Shown here: one piece after another, positions 33,040 to 40,915 of the stretch
How positions within the stretch are numbered: the first letter of the stretch is position 1
How the letters are laid out: every line of letters starts with the position of its first letter
Assembly: GCF_024496085.1 (NCBI RefSeq)
Contig: NZ_CP101751.1
Span: 3,038,001 to 3,102,000 of the forward strand
Reading direction: 5' to 3'
DNA length: 64,000 nt
From: Flavobacterium cerinum
GTDB lineage: Bacteria; Bacteroidota; Bacteroidia; Flavobacteriales; Flavobacteriaceae
Position numbers and translations under genes: made by a program
The notes under the pieces: model-generated
Database searches by the model: none
What the model was told of the DNA's origin: nothing
Seen by the model: only the letters and a program-made list of their open reading frames with translations

Positions 33040-33606
33040 ATGACTGAAAAAGAAAAAATGCTCTCCGGAGCTTATTATACCTACATTAATGCAGAACTTA
33101 GTGCCGAACGTGATATCGCCGAAGATCTGGTAACTGATTATAACCGTTTACATCCGAAAGAGGAAGAAGCCCGAGCAGCCATTATCCGGGAATTATTCGG
33201 TTCTGCCGGGGAAAATTTCAGCATCAAACAACCGTTTTATTGCGATTACGGTTATAATATTCACGTGGGTGACAATTTCTTTTCCAATTTTAATTTTACC
33301 GTTCTGGATGAAGCCGAAGTTCGTATTGGCAATAACGTACTAATTGCTCCTAATGTTAGTATTTATACTGTAAACCATGCGGTAAACGTTGCAGAACGAA
33401 ATGCCGGAATTGAATACGCGAAACCGGTTCATATTGCTGATAATGTTTGGATTGGCGGTAATACCGTGATTTTACAAGGTGTGACTATTGGCGAAAATTC
33501 AATTATCGGAGCCGGAAGTGTCGTTACCAAAAGTATTCCTGCCAATGTTATTGCAGCCGGAAATCCGTGTCGTGTTATTAAAGCAATTCCTGAAAACGAA
33601 TTATAA
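33040..33606 (+). CDS. maa: Sugar O-acetyltransferase (Maa/NodL family)
   Basis: This 188-residue hexapeptide-repeat acetyltransferase has the N-terminal Maa helix (TEKEKMLSGAYYTYINAEL) and a left-handed beta helix with the active-site His in IYTVNHAVNV (about residue 115) and repeats such as VWIGGNTVILQGVTIGENSI. It moves acetyl from acetyl-CoA to maltose, glucose or a galactoside. The natural acceptor is not known. An EamA exporter gene starts 23 bases after its stop, hinting that the acetylated product may be exported, which is inference. Confidence 0.9.
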   Translation: MTEKEKMLSGAYYTYINAELSAERDIAEDLVTDYNRLHPKEEEARAAIIRELFGSAGENFSIKQPFYCDYGYNIHVGDNFFSNFNFTVLDEAEVRIGNNVLIAPNVSIYTVNHAVNVAERNAGIEYAKPVHIADNVWIGGNTVILQGVTIGENSIIGAGSVVTKSIPANVIAAGNPCRVIKAIPENEL

Positions 33607-33628
33607 TTTTTTCTTCTCTTTTTTCTTT

Positions 33629-34513
33629 ATGTCATCCATCATAAAAGGTTTTATACTAGCCATTTTAGCGGCCACGCTATGGGGTGTTTCCGGTACTTTC
33701 GGGCAATTTTTGTTTCAGCAAAGAGGTATTAATGTCGAATGGCTTATTACCGTTCGGATGTTGGTTTCCGGTTGTATTCTGTTACTTTTTGCCCGTTTTG
33801 GTGAAAAATCGGATTTAGGGTCGATCTGGAAAAATAAAAAAGATGCCATTCAGTTGATTATTTTTAGTACCACCGGTATGTTAGCGGTACAATACACGTA
33901 TTTTGCAGCTATTATGCATTCGAATGCGGCGACTGCTACCGTTTTACAATATTCCGGTCCGGTATTTATTGCCATTTATCTGGCGGCCAAAAACAAAAAA
34001 CTACCTCGTCCTGTGGAATATCTGGCGATTGCTCTTGCTGTGGGCGGAACTTTCCTACTGGTAACACACGGAAATATTCATAGTCTGGCGATTTCCGGAA
34101 CGGCTTTATTTTTCGGACTCGCTTCTGCTGTCGCACTGGCTATTTATACTTTACAACCAATAGCCTTATTAAGTCGGTATAAATCGTCCGTTATTATCGG
34201 TTGGGGAATGTTATTGGGTGGTATTGCTTTTTCTTTTATAAAAGCTCCCTGGTCAGTTGAAGGACAATGGGATACGCAAACCTATTTGTATACTGCTTTT
34301 ATTGTATTGTTCGGAACGTTAATTGCTTTTTACAGCTATCTGACAGCCGTACAAATAATCGGTGGTCAAAAAGCGAGTTTATTAGCTTCCGCCGAACCTT
34401 TATCGGCAACCATTATGGCTGTATTGTGGTTACAGGTTCCTTTTACTGCGATAGACTGGATGGGTAGTATTTGTATTATTTCGACGATATTTTTGTTAAG
34501 TAAGAAAAGTTAA
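33629..34513 (+). CDS. EamA/DMT family transporter
   Basis: 294 residues from the ATG at 33629 (SSIIKGFILAILAATLWGVSG). The frame is open back into maa in another phase, but the protein proper starts here. Ten hydrophobic helices form two EamA halves, with the conserved ATLWG near the start and the second-half motif ASAEPLSATIMAVLWL. DMT exporters move amino acids, nucleosides or other metabolites out of the cell. Together with maa and the nearby Lrp-type regulator, an amino-acid or sugar export role is possible but cannot be decided. Confidence 0.88.
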   Translation: MSSIIKGFILAILAATLWGVSGTFGQFLFQQRGINVEWLITVRMLVSGCILLLFARFGEKSDLGSIWKNKKDAIQLIIFSTTGMLAVQYTYFAAIMHSNAATATVLQYSGPVFIAIYLAAKNKKLPRPVEYLAIALAVGGTFLLVTHGNIHSLAISGTALFFGLASAVALAIYTLQPIALLSRYKSSVIIGWGMLLGGIAFSFIKAPWSVEGQWDTQTYLYTAFIVLFGTLIAFYSYLTAVQIIGGQKASLLASAEPLSATIMAVLWLQVPFTAIDWMGSICIISTIFLLSKKS

Positions 34514-34543
34514 TTTGTTCGTTCTGCACAATTACATACAGCT

Positions 34544-35131
34544 TTATTGTTCAATTAAACGAAATAATTTTTCATAACCTCCACATTGTCCGAATTCACC
34601 TTGATCTTTGTCTGTACCCACAATATAATATAAACGACAGTTAAAACAAATTTTTGCTAATCCGATAATTCTTCCTTCTTTTTTGAAGATAAAGATATCT
34701 CTGTAAATCGGTACACAAGCCGCTGCATATACGTCGTTGCATGTTGTTAAACTGAAGATATTACTTATCTCTTTATTTCTTGACGGATCAATTCGCTTTT
34801 TCTTGAAACCAAACTCTTCCAGTTGCTTTCCGTAATTTTCATCCGGTAGTTCGTCAGGAACATCCTCCATATATATTACGGCACGTTTATCATCACCTTC
34901 CGCTTTTTTTATCTTACTATGAGGATTATTTAATAAATAAACCTTTCGTTCTTCAATATCCGAATGATAGTGGTCAACCTCATCAAAATCGAAATAGGCA
35001 CTTTCAGATTTATTAGTATCTGTCTTATTTAAAATGATGCTATCGCTTTTTTTCTGTTTACAGCTCAATAATGCAATAGCAAAAATCAAAACACTCCATC
35101 TAATTACTATATTTTTACTCAAAGTCATCAT
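34544..35131 (-). CDS. Hypothetical Cys-rich lipoprotein
   Basis: This 195-residue protein begins with a lipoprotein signal (IRWSVLIFAIALLSCKQKK, lipobox LLSC). After an acidic region it has five more Cys, in TTCNDVYAAACVPIYRD, AKICFNCRLYY and FGQCGGYEKLF, which suggests two disulfides or a bound metal. No family is recognised. It should be anchored on the periplasmic side of a membrane. The neighbouring gene, 51 bases upstream, is also of unknown function and the two may be co-transcribed. Confidence 0.7.
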   Translation of the reverse strand: MMTLSKNIVIRWSVLIFAIALLSCKQKKSDSIILNKTDTNKSESAYFDFDEVDHYHSDIEERKVYLLNNPHSKIKKAEGDDKRAVIYMEDVPDELPDENYGKQLEEFGFKKKRIDPSRNKEISNIFSLTTCNDVYAAACVPIYRDIFIFKKEGRIIGLAKICFNCRLYYIVGTDKDQGEFGQCGGYEKLFRLIEQ

Positions 35132-35182
35132 AAGACTATTTCTTTTTTCTAAACAATTTCAACAGTTCCGTTTTTATCCCAA

Positions 35183-35761
35183 CTAGTAATACAATCTAAA
35201 ATCCAATAATTTACATAACGCATATTGTTTTTCGTGTAAAGTTTCCACGATATCGATTAAGTTATCATCTTCTTCAAATAAACTAAAGAAAATCCGATCC
35301 AGATTACTACTCGTTATTGTAGGATGCATTACGCCATAACCGGAAATCGCCCGTGCTCCGGTAATATCCAGAAAGTATTGCGCCTCTTCATCATTTAAAT
35401 CCAATATCTTGGCATTGGCAAAATGCAGTATTTTTCCTTTCATTTTCCCTTCAAACAACTCCGCAATTTCTTCCATACTATAATAATAGCCGTTAAGACA
35501 GATATTATTTTCTTTTCCCTGCATAACCAGGTAAATGATTTCGTAGTTTTTAAAATTATGATCATCGTAAAGCAATGCATTCAGGCTCTCTTCCATTCCT
35601 TCGATCGTGTCACATACTTTATAAATGCTGTCTATTCCCTGTTCAACAGCGAGTTTTTCCAGATTCCGATATACCTCAGTTGTGATCTCCTTTTCAATGT
35701 CCCGAACGGCTTCAAGGCAATAGATAAATTTGTCATCTTCCATACAATCCTGTTTTTTCAA
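35183..35761 (-). CDS. Hypothetical protein, possible DUF6642-like fold
   Basis: 192 residues, soluble, no signal peptide. The middle reads YEIIYLVMQGKENNI, then ELFEGKMKGKILHFANAKIL and FLDITGARAISGYG. This order of a strand, a helix and a second strand, ending in TGAxAxSGYG, resembles DUF6642/caspase-like domains, in which the strands usually carry HG and SC. Here the same places hold QG and NA, so if the relation is right, the catalytic pair is lost. I am not sure of the family. It may form a unit with the Cys-rich lipoprotein. Confidence 0.65.
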   Translation of the reverse strand: MKKQDCMEDDKFIYCLEAVRDIEKEITTEVYRNLEKLAVEQGIDSIYKVCDTIEGMEESLNALLYDDHNFKNYEIIYLVMQGKENNICLNGYYYSMEEIAELFEGKMKGKILHFANAKILDLNDEEAQYFLDITGARAISGYGVMHPTITSSNLDRIFFSLFEEDDNLIDIVETLHEKQYALCKLLDFRLYY

Positions 35762-35835
35762 ATCGAAACAAAAATAGCTTTTATTCAGACAAAATTATAA
35801 CGGGATAACTTCATTTTAAATGTTATTTTGATCGT

Positions 35836-35871
35836 CAAAAAACAACAAAAGCGACTTCGATCTGAAGCCGC
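35836..35871 (-). terminator. Terminator of the serine hydrolase gene
   Basis: On the minus strand a hairpin GCGGCTTC / GAAGTCGC (one G-T pair, loop AGATC) is followed by TTTTGTTGTTTTTT, 37 bases past the stop at 35908. Confidence 0.75.
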
Positions 35872-35907
35872 CTTTAGCGCATATCCGGATTTGTAACGGT
35901 AGTTAAA

Positions 35908-37317
35908 TTACTCTTCCCGGATACCGAATCCGATCTTCCGACCGTTTTGCAACATTTCCATATTCATTTTCCCTTTATCATCTCTGTTGAATTTTATAAC
36001 TGCATCGGCTCCGCCTTGTCGGATTCCTTTAAACTCATTATCCGATATCGGGAAAAAACGCATGTCCCAATCAGCTGAAGTAGTATTGTAAATTAAATGT
36101 CCCTCTTGATACGTAATCCGATGTTTATCCTCTTTCTCCTCCTGATCGGTATAATCTCCGGTAAATTGTTGTAGTACGCTTTCAGAAAGCGACACTTTCT
36201 TTTTAAATTCCGGTGTAAGCGGACTTTGATTTAGTAACTGTTGGATGTTATTAAACGGAATAGCACCGAGATTAAAGTTCTGCAATACGATTATTGTACG
36301 GTCTTTTATTTGATCATGATAGATCAGTGAGGTATAACCGTCCCAATTACCGGTATGTCCATAAGTAAACTTATTATCTCCTTTTCGGATATCCAGACCA
36401 AATCCGTAATCTATATTTTTGCCTTTATCGGTTTGTGTGATTTCCGTCATCGCTGCAAATTCTTCCGGTGTAAAAAAGGCATCCGATTTTAACGCATTTA
36501 CCCATTTGTAAAGATCACCTACCGTTGAGTTGACTTTTGCACTTCCTACAACTCCATCCAGATAATAAACGGACTTTTGACCGTATTTCGGATCGTCTGC
36601 CGTTACTTTTTGAAATGATTTTTTAGCCCATACATAACCGATCGCCTGATTATCGATTTTTTGAGGTTTTTCTCTGCGATTATAGACAAAAGTATTTTTC
36701 ATTTTTAGCGGTTTAAAGATATTAGTTGCTAAAAAATCGGCGTATTTTTTCCCGGAAACCCGTTCTATGATACTAGCCAGTAGTGCGTAATTGCTATTAC
36801 TATACCGGTAATTACTTTTGGGTTCAAATCGTAAGGTGTCTTTGCGATTCGCATAGAATTGTATAACGTCGTTGTTCGTTGCTATTTTATTCGGATCCCA
36901 ATTGTCTGTCATACTCGCTATATAGTCCGGAATACCACTTGTATGGCGTAGTAAGTCGTAAATAGTGACTTTATCCCATTGCTTTAATTCAGGGATAAAT
37001 CGGGTTATTTTATCCGTATAATTTAACTTCCCTTGTCTTTTCAATACGACAATCCCGGCAGCCGTAAACTGTTTGGAACAGGACGCCAATTCAAAGATGG
37101 TATTTGTATTATTCTCCTTTTGAGTTGTCTCATTCCGAAGACCAAATCCTTTTTCGTAGATGATGTTTCCCTTATCCGCTATTAATACACTACCGTTAAA
37201 TTGATTTTGTTGGTACAGTACGTTAAAAATACTATCCAATTGTCGGAATTCTTTCGTTTGGGCCAGACAAAAATGCGTGGCCAATACCACGATTAGTAAA
37301 ATTTTCAGCTGTTTCAT
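35908..37317 (-). CDS. Exported serine hydrolase, beta-lactamase/class C family
   Basis: 469 residues from the ATG at 37317, which begins a signal peptide (MKQLKILLIVVLATHFCLAQ). An ATG at 37362 would lie in the promoter. Motifs of the class C/DD-peptidase group are SCSK (ELASCSKQFTAAGIVVLKRQ), YSN (YRYSNSNYALLASI) and HTGNWDGY in place of the KTG box. A C-terminal lipocalin-like part (about 375-469) follows the catalytic domain, as in many Bacteroidota homologues. It lies in the periplasm and could act on peptidoglycan or small amides. The promoter contains two operator-like inverted repeats, so expression is probably inducible. Confidence 0.88.
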   Translation of the reverse strand: MKQLKILLIVVLATHFCLAQTKEFRQLDSIFNVLYQQNQFNGSVLIADKGNIIYEKGFGLRNETTQKENNTNTIFELASCSKQFTAAGIVVLKRQGKLNYTDKITRFIPELKQWDKVTIYDLLRHTSGIPDYIASMTDNWDPNKIATNNDVIQFYANRKDTLRFEPKSNYRYSNSNYALLASIIERVSGKKYADFLATNIFKPLKMKNTFVYNRREKPQKIDNQAIGYVWAKKSFQKVTADDPKYGQKSVYYLDGVVGSAKVNSTVGDLYKWVNALKSDAFFTPEEFAAMTEITQTDKGKNIDYGFGLDIRKGDNKFTYGHTGNWDGYTSLIYHDQIKDRTIIVLQNFNLGAIPFNNIQQLLNQSPLTPEFKKKVSLSESVLQQFTGDYTDQEEKEDKHRITYQEGHLIYNTTSADWDMRFFPISDNEFKGIRQGGADAVIKFNRDDKGKMNMEMLQNGRKIGFGIREE

Positions 37318-37359
37318 GTTTTTTGATTGATGATGATTGCGTTCTAATCCGAACGGCAT

Positions 37360-37390
37360 CAAACCTAAAACTATTTTTTTAGTTATACAA
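37360..37390 (-). promoter_or_regulatory. Promoter of the serine hydrolase gene
   Basis: On the minus strand a -33 TTG (37390-37388) and a -7 TAGGTTTG (37367-37360) are separated by 20 bases, the spacing known for the Bacteroidota housekeeping sigma factor. Transcription should begin near 37354, giving a leader of about 37 bases. Confidence 0.7.
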
Positions 37391-37404
37391 CTATTTTTTT
37401 AGTT
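37369..37404. promoter_or_regulatory. Two tandem inverted-repeat operators
   Basis: Two identical copies of AACTATTTTTTTAGTT (arms AACTA and TAGTT around six T), at 37369-37384 and 37389-37404, with centres 20 bp apart, about two helix turns. The first lies exactly between the -33 and -7 boxes and the second overlaps the -33. This is the layout for repression by a cooperative dimer such as a BlaI/MecI-type protein. No such regulator is in the window. Confidence 0.7.
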
Positions 37405-37460
37405 AAAGAATTTATTTTAGTATTCCATCAGCAATCAAAAAACAAATAAAACAAGCTATA

Positions 37461-39602
37461 TTACTCAACCTCAACCCAATCCGTTTCTACACTAATTCTG
37501 TATATTTCTTTAAAAAAACGGATTGCGCCTTCTAAGTCATAGACTTTATCCATCACGAGTCGGACTTTATAATTTGTAGGTAATAAATATCCGAATTTAG
37601 AATTCGGCAGACCGTCTTCCGGTAGGTTTTCCCGAATATAATTTTCTATTTTCTGCTGTAAGTCGGATTCAGCAGCAAGACGAGAGAAAACACCTTCGTC
37701 TTCAATATCCAAAACAAAACTGCTTTTATTTTCTAAATAGTACGCTTCAATATTCGCATAGCTAAATAACAATTCAAGTGCTTTGTTTATTTTCGTTCCG
37801 GCAAAAGTAAACAGCTCTATATTCTTTTGTCTGACAAGTAAAGGGCGTTCTTCTGTAAAATCGGTTATCTTAAAAACGGAAAAATCCTTTCTCATTTCAT
37901 CCAGGACATCCTTACATGTGGGATCTAAAAACTCATATTCTGTTGAGGAATAAAGAATTTCCAGCATTTTTTCCCGAATCTTAGGATCAGTTATACCGCC
38001 ATTACCTGAAAATTTAGGCACTTTTCCATCCTTAGCCGGTATTACTTCGATTTTTTTGGCTTTAAAATCCACATCCGTGATTTTCCAGATTTTTGCAGCC
38101 AATAAAATATTTTCATCAACCTGTAACTGAAAAGAAAAGGGTAATCCTCCTATCGTATTTCCGGCGTTCGATACCTTAAAGGTTTCTTCCGTCATAAACA
38201 TGCCATAAAAGTCCATATTGTTGACAACCTTTTCGCCTTCGACTCCGATTATTACTTCCTGTTGTAATTTTTCCAATATATCCGTAGCGATAAGATGTGT
38301 TATAATTTCAATAATTTCATCTTCTGTTATACTATCAAATGTTGGGTTCTTTTTCAATTCTGAAATCAAGTCCGTAATTCGGATACCGGATCGTTCTTTC
38401 ACAACAGACAATGCCTGATGCAATACGATATCATATGGTTTTTTAACAATCGCCGGCGGTTCTATGTAACCTTCTTTATATAACAACCAACACGCTATCG
38501 ATTGGAGTACACTCCATTTATTCGTTGCATACAAAAAGAGACTACTTGTTGCTCCTTCCCTGCGTCCGCTTCTCCCGACACGCTGGATCAATGAGGCAAT
38601 ACTGTGAGTTGCATCAACTTGTACAACCTCATCTACATTTCCGATATCAATTCCGAGTTCGAGAGTTGATGTACAGGCAATACAAAAATTACTTTGCTTA
38701 TTATTCTTGGCAAAATATTCGACATATTCCCTTTCGTCTTTATGTACCGATGAGTGATGCGAAAAGTAATTCGGATGTCCGTTTACCTTTTCCGATATTT
38801 TTTTAAGCTTAACCGCGATTTCTTCGGCTCTTCCCCTACTGTTCGGGAATACCAACACTTTGCTGTTACTAACCTCCTTATACAAGTCTTTTAGCAACGA
38901 TAACGGTAATTCTGCACCGGTTCCGGGAAAATACCGGAAAACGGCTTTAATCTCTTTTTTACTGTTATCTCTTAAAACGATCGTTTTCTGTTCTTCTCCT
39001 GTAAATTTTTTCGCCTGATCAAAGTCGCCTAAGGTAGCAGAAAGTCCTATGACCCGAAATTTATTTTTGTTTATTTCCTGTAATCGGGCCAATAACGATT
39101 TTAACTGTAGTCCTCTGTCGGTTCCGATAAAAGAGTGAATTTCATCAATTACAACAAACTTCACATTTGCGAACAATTGTTTTACATTATAGGGTCTGTT
39201 GACAAACATGGCTTCAATCGATTCCGGTGTAATCAGTACAATCCCCTCCGGATTTTTGATCAGTTTGTCTTTTTGTCCTCTACTGGCTTCTCCGTGCCAT
39301 TTGGTAACCGGAACTTCCAGATTTTTGCACAATTCTTCCACCCGATTAAACTGATCATTAATCAGAGCAATTAACGGCGAGATACACAATACCTGTACGC
39401 CGCTTTCGTTAAAATCAACTTTAGACAAAATAGGTAAAAACGCAGCTTCCGTTTTACCCGAAGCGGTTCCCGATGCCAGTATGTAATGATTATCGGTGGA
39501 CAAAATATGTTGTATCGCCGCGTTCTGAATCGGACGTAGCTGTTCCCACTTCTTTTCCCTTATATACCGGCGAATCGGTTCTGACAATAGTTCGTAGGCC
39601 AT
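37461..39602 (-). CDS. Lhr/BrxHI-like superfamily II DEAD/DEAH helicase
   Basis: 713 residues. The RecA-1 motifs are GTASGKT (45-51), CISPLIALINDQ (Ia), DEIH near residue 150 (II) and GLSATLGD (III). The RecA-2 part has CTSTLELGIDIG and QRVGRSGRREG (VI). The order and the LQLKSLLARL segment resemble the Lhr family and the BrxHI helicase of type 2/6 BREX. The C-terminal 300 residues form a winged-helix and beta part as in Lhr cores, but the protein is shorter than full Lhr. It overlaps its upstream neighbour, the BrxD-like ATPase, by one base (TAATG), so the two are coupled. It should move on or unwind nucleic acid, guided by the ATPase. Confidence 0.88.
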   Translation of the reverse strand: MAYELLSEPIRRYIREKKWEQLRPIQNAAIQHILSTDNHYILASGTASGKTEAAFLPILSKVDFNESGVQVLCISPLIALINDQFNRVEELCKNLEVPVTKWHGEASRGQKDKLIKNPEGIVLITPESIEAMFVNRPYNVKQLFANVKFVVIDEIHSFIGTDRGLQLKSLLARLQEINKNKFRVIGLSATLGDFDQAKKFTGEEQKTIVLRDNSKKEIKAVFRYFPGTGAELPLSLLKDLYKEVSNSKVLVFPNSRGRAEEIAVKLKKISEKVNGHPNYFSHHSSVHKDEREYVEYFAKNNKQSNFCIACTSTLELGIDIGNVDEVVQVDATHSIASLIQRVGRSGRREGATSSLFLYATNKWSVLQSIACWLLYKEGYIEPPAIVKKPYDIVLHQALSVVKERSGIRITDLISELKKNPTFDSITEDEIIEIITHLIATDILEKLQQEVIIGVEGEKVVNNMDFYGMFMTEETFKVSNAGNTIGGLPFSFQLQVDENILLAAKIWKITDVDFKAKKIEVIPAKDGKVPKFSGNGGITDPKIREKMLEILYSSTEYEFLDPTCKDVLDEMRKDFSVFKITDFTEERPLLVRQKNIELFTFAGTKINKALELLFSYANIEAYYLENKSSFVLDIEDEGVFSRLAAESDLQQKIENYIRENLPEDGLPNSKFGYLLPTNYKVRLVMDKVYDLEGAIRFFKEIYRISVETDWVEVE

Positions 39603-40915
39603 TATAGTTCTTCTATGCTATCAATTAAAACCAAATCCGGTCTTTCGTCTGTAATTTCAATATCATGGAATAGTTTTGCTTTATCCAGCTCCGGATTTTG
39701 TCGGAGGATGTTCAGAATATTCAGGAAATCACGGATTACCTCACGCGGTGTCAGGAATTCGGAAGCACCGGGTTTATTAAACATTTCTTCCATAAAAACC
39801 TGAATATCGCCATCCGAAACATTTGTCTCCACTTTGTAGTTATAATCGAAAATAGCTTTTAACTTTTTCAGCAATACAAAAATTTCGTTGTGATTCAGCG
39901 GGAAAAGCCGGATTACCGGTTGTGCAAAATCCCGGATTTCAGCGGTTTCAAATTTATTGGTCTGCAAACGGGATTTTAACGCATGATAGCTGAATAATCC
40001 TCTGCGTTCATTTTCCAATACTTCTTTTGTACCGGCAAAGTTGAAAAACAAATTACTGATTTTCCCCTGAAAGCAATCGTTATAAATGGTTAGAATCTTT
40101 TCGTAGTTTTTCTCTCGCATCACAGAAGTCGAAATCTTATACAGATTGATCGCTTCATCAAGGTTGATCATAAATCCACTATAACCCATGCTTACAAACA
40201 GCTTACAGAAGTTTTTAAGCATGTCATAATAGTTCAGATCATTGATTATTTCTCTTACGCCAAGATCCTGTTTTGCTTCTGTTTTTGTACTATATTCTCC
40301 TTTCAGCCATTTTAGAGCATTTCTTCTCAGTTGTTCGTCTCCCTTAATATAGCCTTCATAGTATTTCATAACAACCGTTCCGAAGTCGAAGCCGCCTACT
40401 TCCGTTACTTCATTAATCGTTTTCATGATATTATTCTGGATTAAGCCCAGATATTGTTCATCACGGATATTTCCTAACGGAATATTGTTATCCTGTGCGG
40501 TTTTGATCACCACCTGTTCGATCCATTTTTCCAATAAGGTCGGTAAAGCACCACCTTCCGGTTTGGTTTGTATCGCGATGTTGTCCATTATTGCCGAATA
40601 TAACGCTACGGCTTTACCATCGTTCGAATACAAACGGTTATCCGGTGTAAAATCGGCATTCGTTACCACAAACTTTTGTTTTAAGGCTACCGTATTCAGC
40701 AAATGCATCATAAACGATTTTCCGGAACCGAAATCTCCGATCCAGAATTTCACAATACTATGTCCGTTTTTTACATCCTCTAAAGCGGTTACCACGGCAT
40801 TCACTTCTTCCGATCTTCCTACGGTTATATGTTGTACTCCGATTTTTGGCACAACACCTCCGATTAACGAATTGATAATCGCTGTAGCTTCTTTTGGTTT
40901 AATATTCTCGATCAT
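39602..40915 (-). CDS. BrxD-like P-loop ATPase (DUF2791 family)
   Basis: 437 residues. The Walker A motif is GDFGSGKS (60-67) after the start IGGVVPKIGVQHITVGRSEE, which is typical of DUF2791/BrxD proteins. A Walker-B-like strand follows at FMINLDEAINL (near residue 252) and an arginine-bearing segment at RLFPLNHNEI. In type 2 and 6 BREX loci, brxD and the helicase brxHI are neighbours and are needed for defence, and the same pair occurs here. No other BREX gene (PglX, PglZ, BrxA/B) is in the window. Instead, the ATPase is coupled by a four-base ATGA overlap to a TerB_C protein and by one base to the helicase. Confidence 0.87.
   Translation of the reverse strand: MIENIKPKEATAIINSLIGGVVPKIGVQHITVGRSEEVNAVVTALEDVKNGHSIVKFWIGDFGSGKSFMMHLLNTVALKQKFVVTNADFTPDNRLYSNDGKAVALYSAIMDNIAIQTKPEGGALPTLLEKWIEQVVIKTAQDNNIPLGNIRDEQYLGLIQNNIMKTINEVTEVGGFDFGTVVMKYYEGYIKGDEQLRRNALKWLKGEYSTKTEAKQDLGVREIINDLNYYDMLKNFCKLFVSMGYSGFMINLDEAINLYKISTSVMREKNYEKILTIYNDCFQGKISNLFFNFAGTKEVLENERRGLFSYHALKSRLQTNKFETAEIRDFAQPVIRLFPLNHNEIFVLLKKLKAIFDYNYKVETNVSDGDIQVFMEEMFNKPGASEFLTPREVIRDFLNILNILRQNPELDKAKLFHDIEITDERPDLVLIDSIEEL

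Noticed and set aside
37318..37362. Longer in-frame start of the serine hydrolase at 37362
   Set aside because: It would begin inside the -7 box and upstream of a good signal peptide start at 37317.
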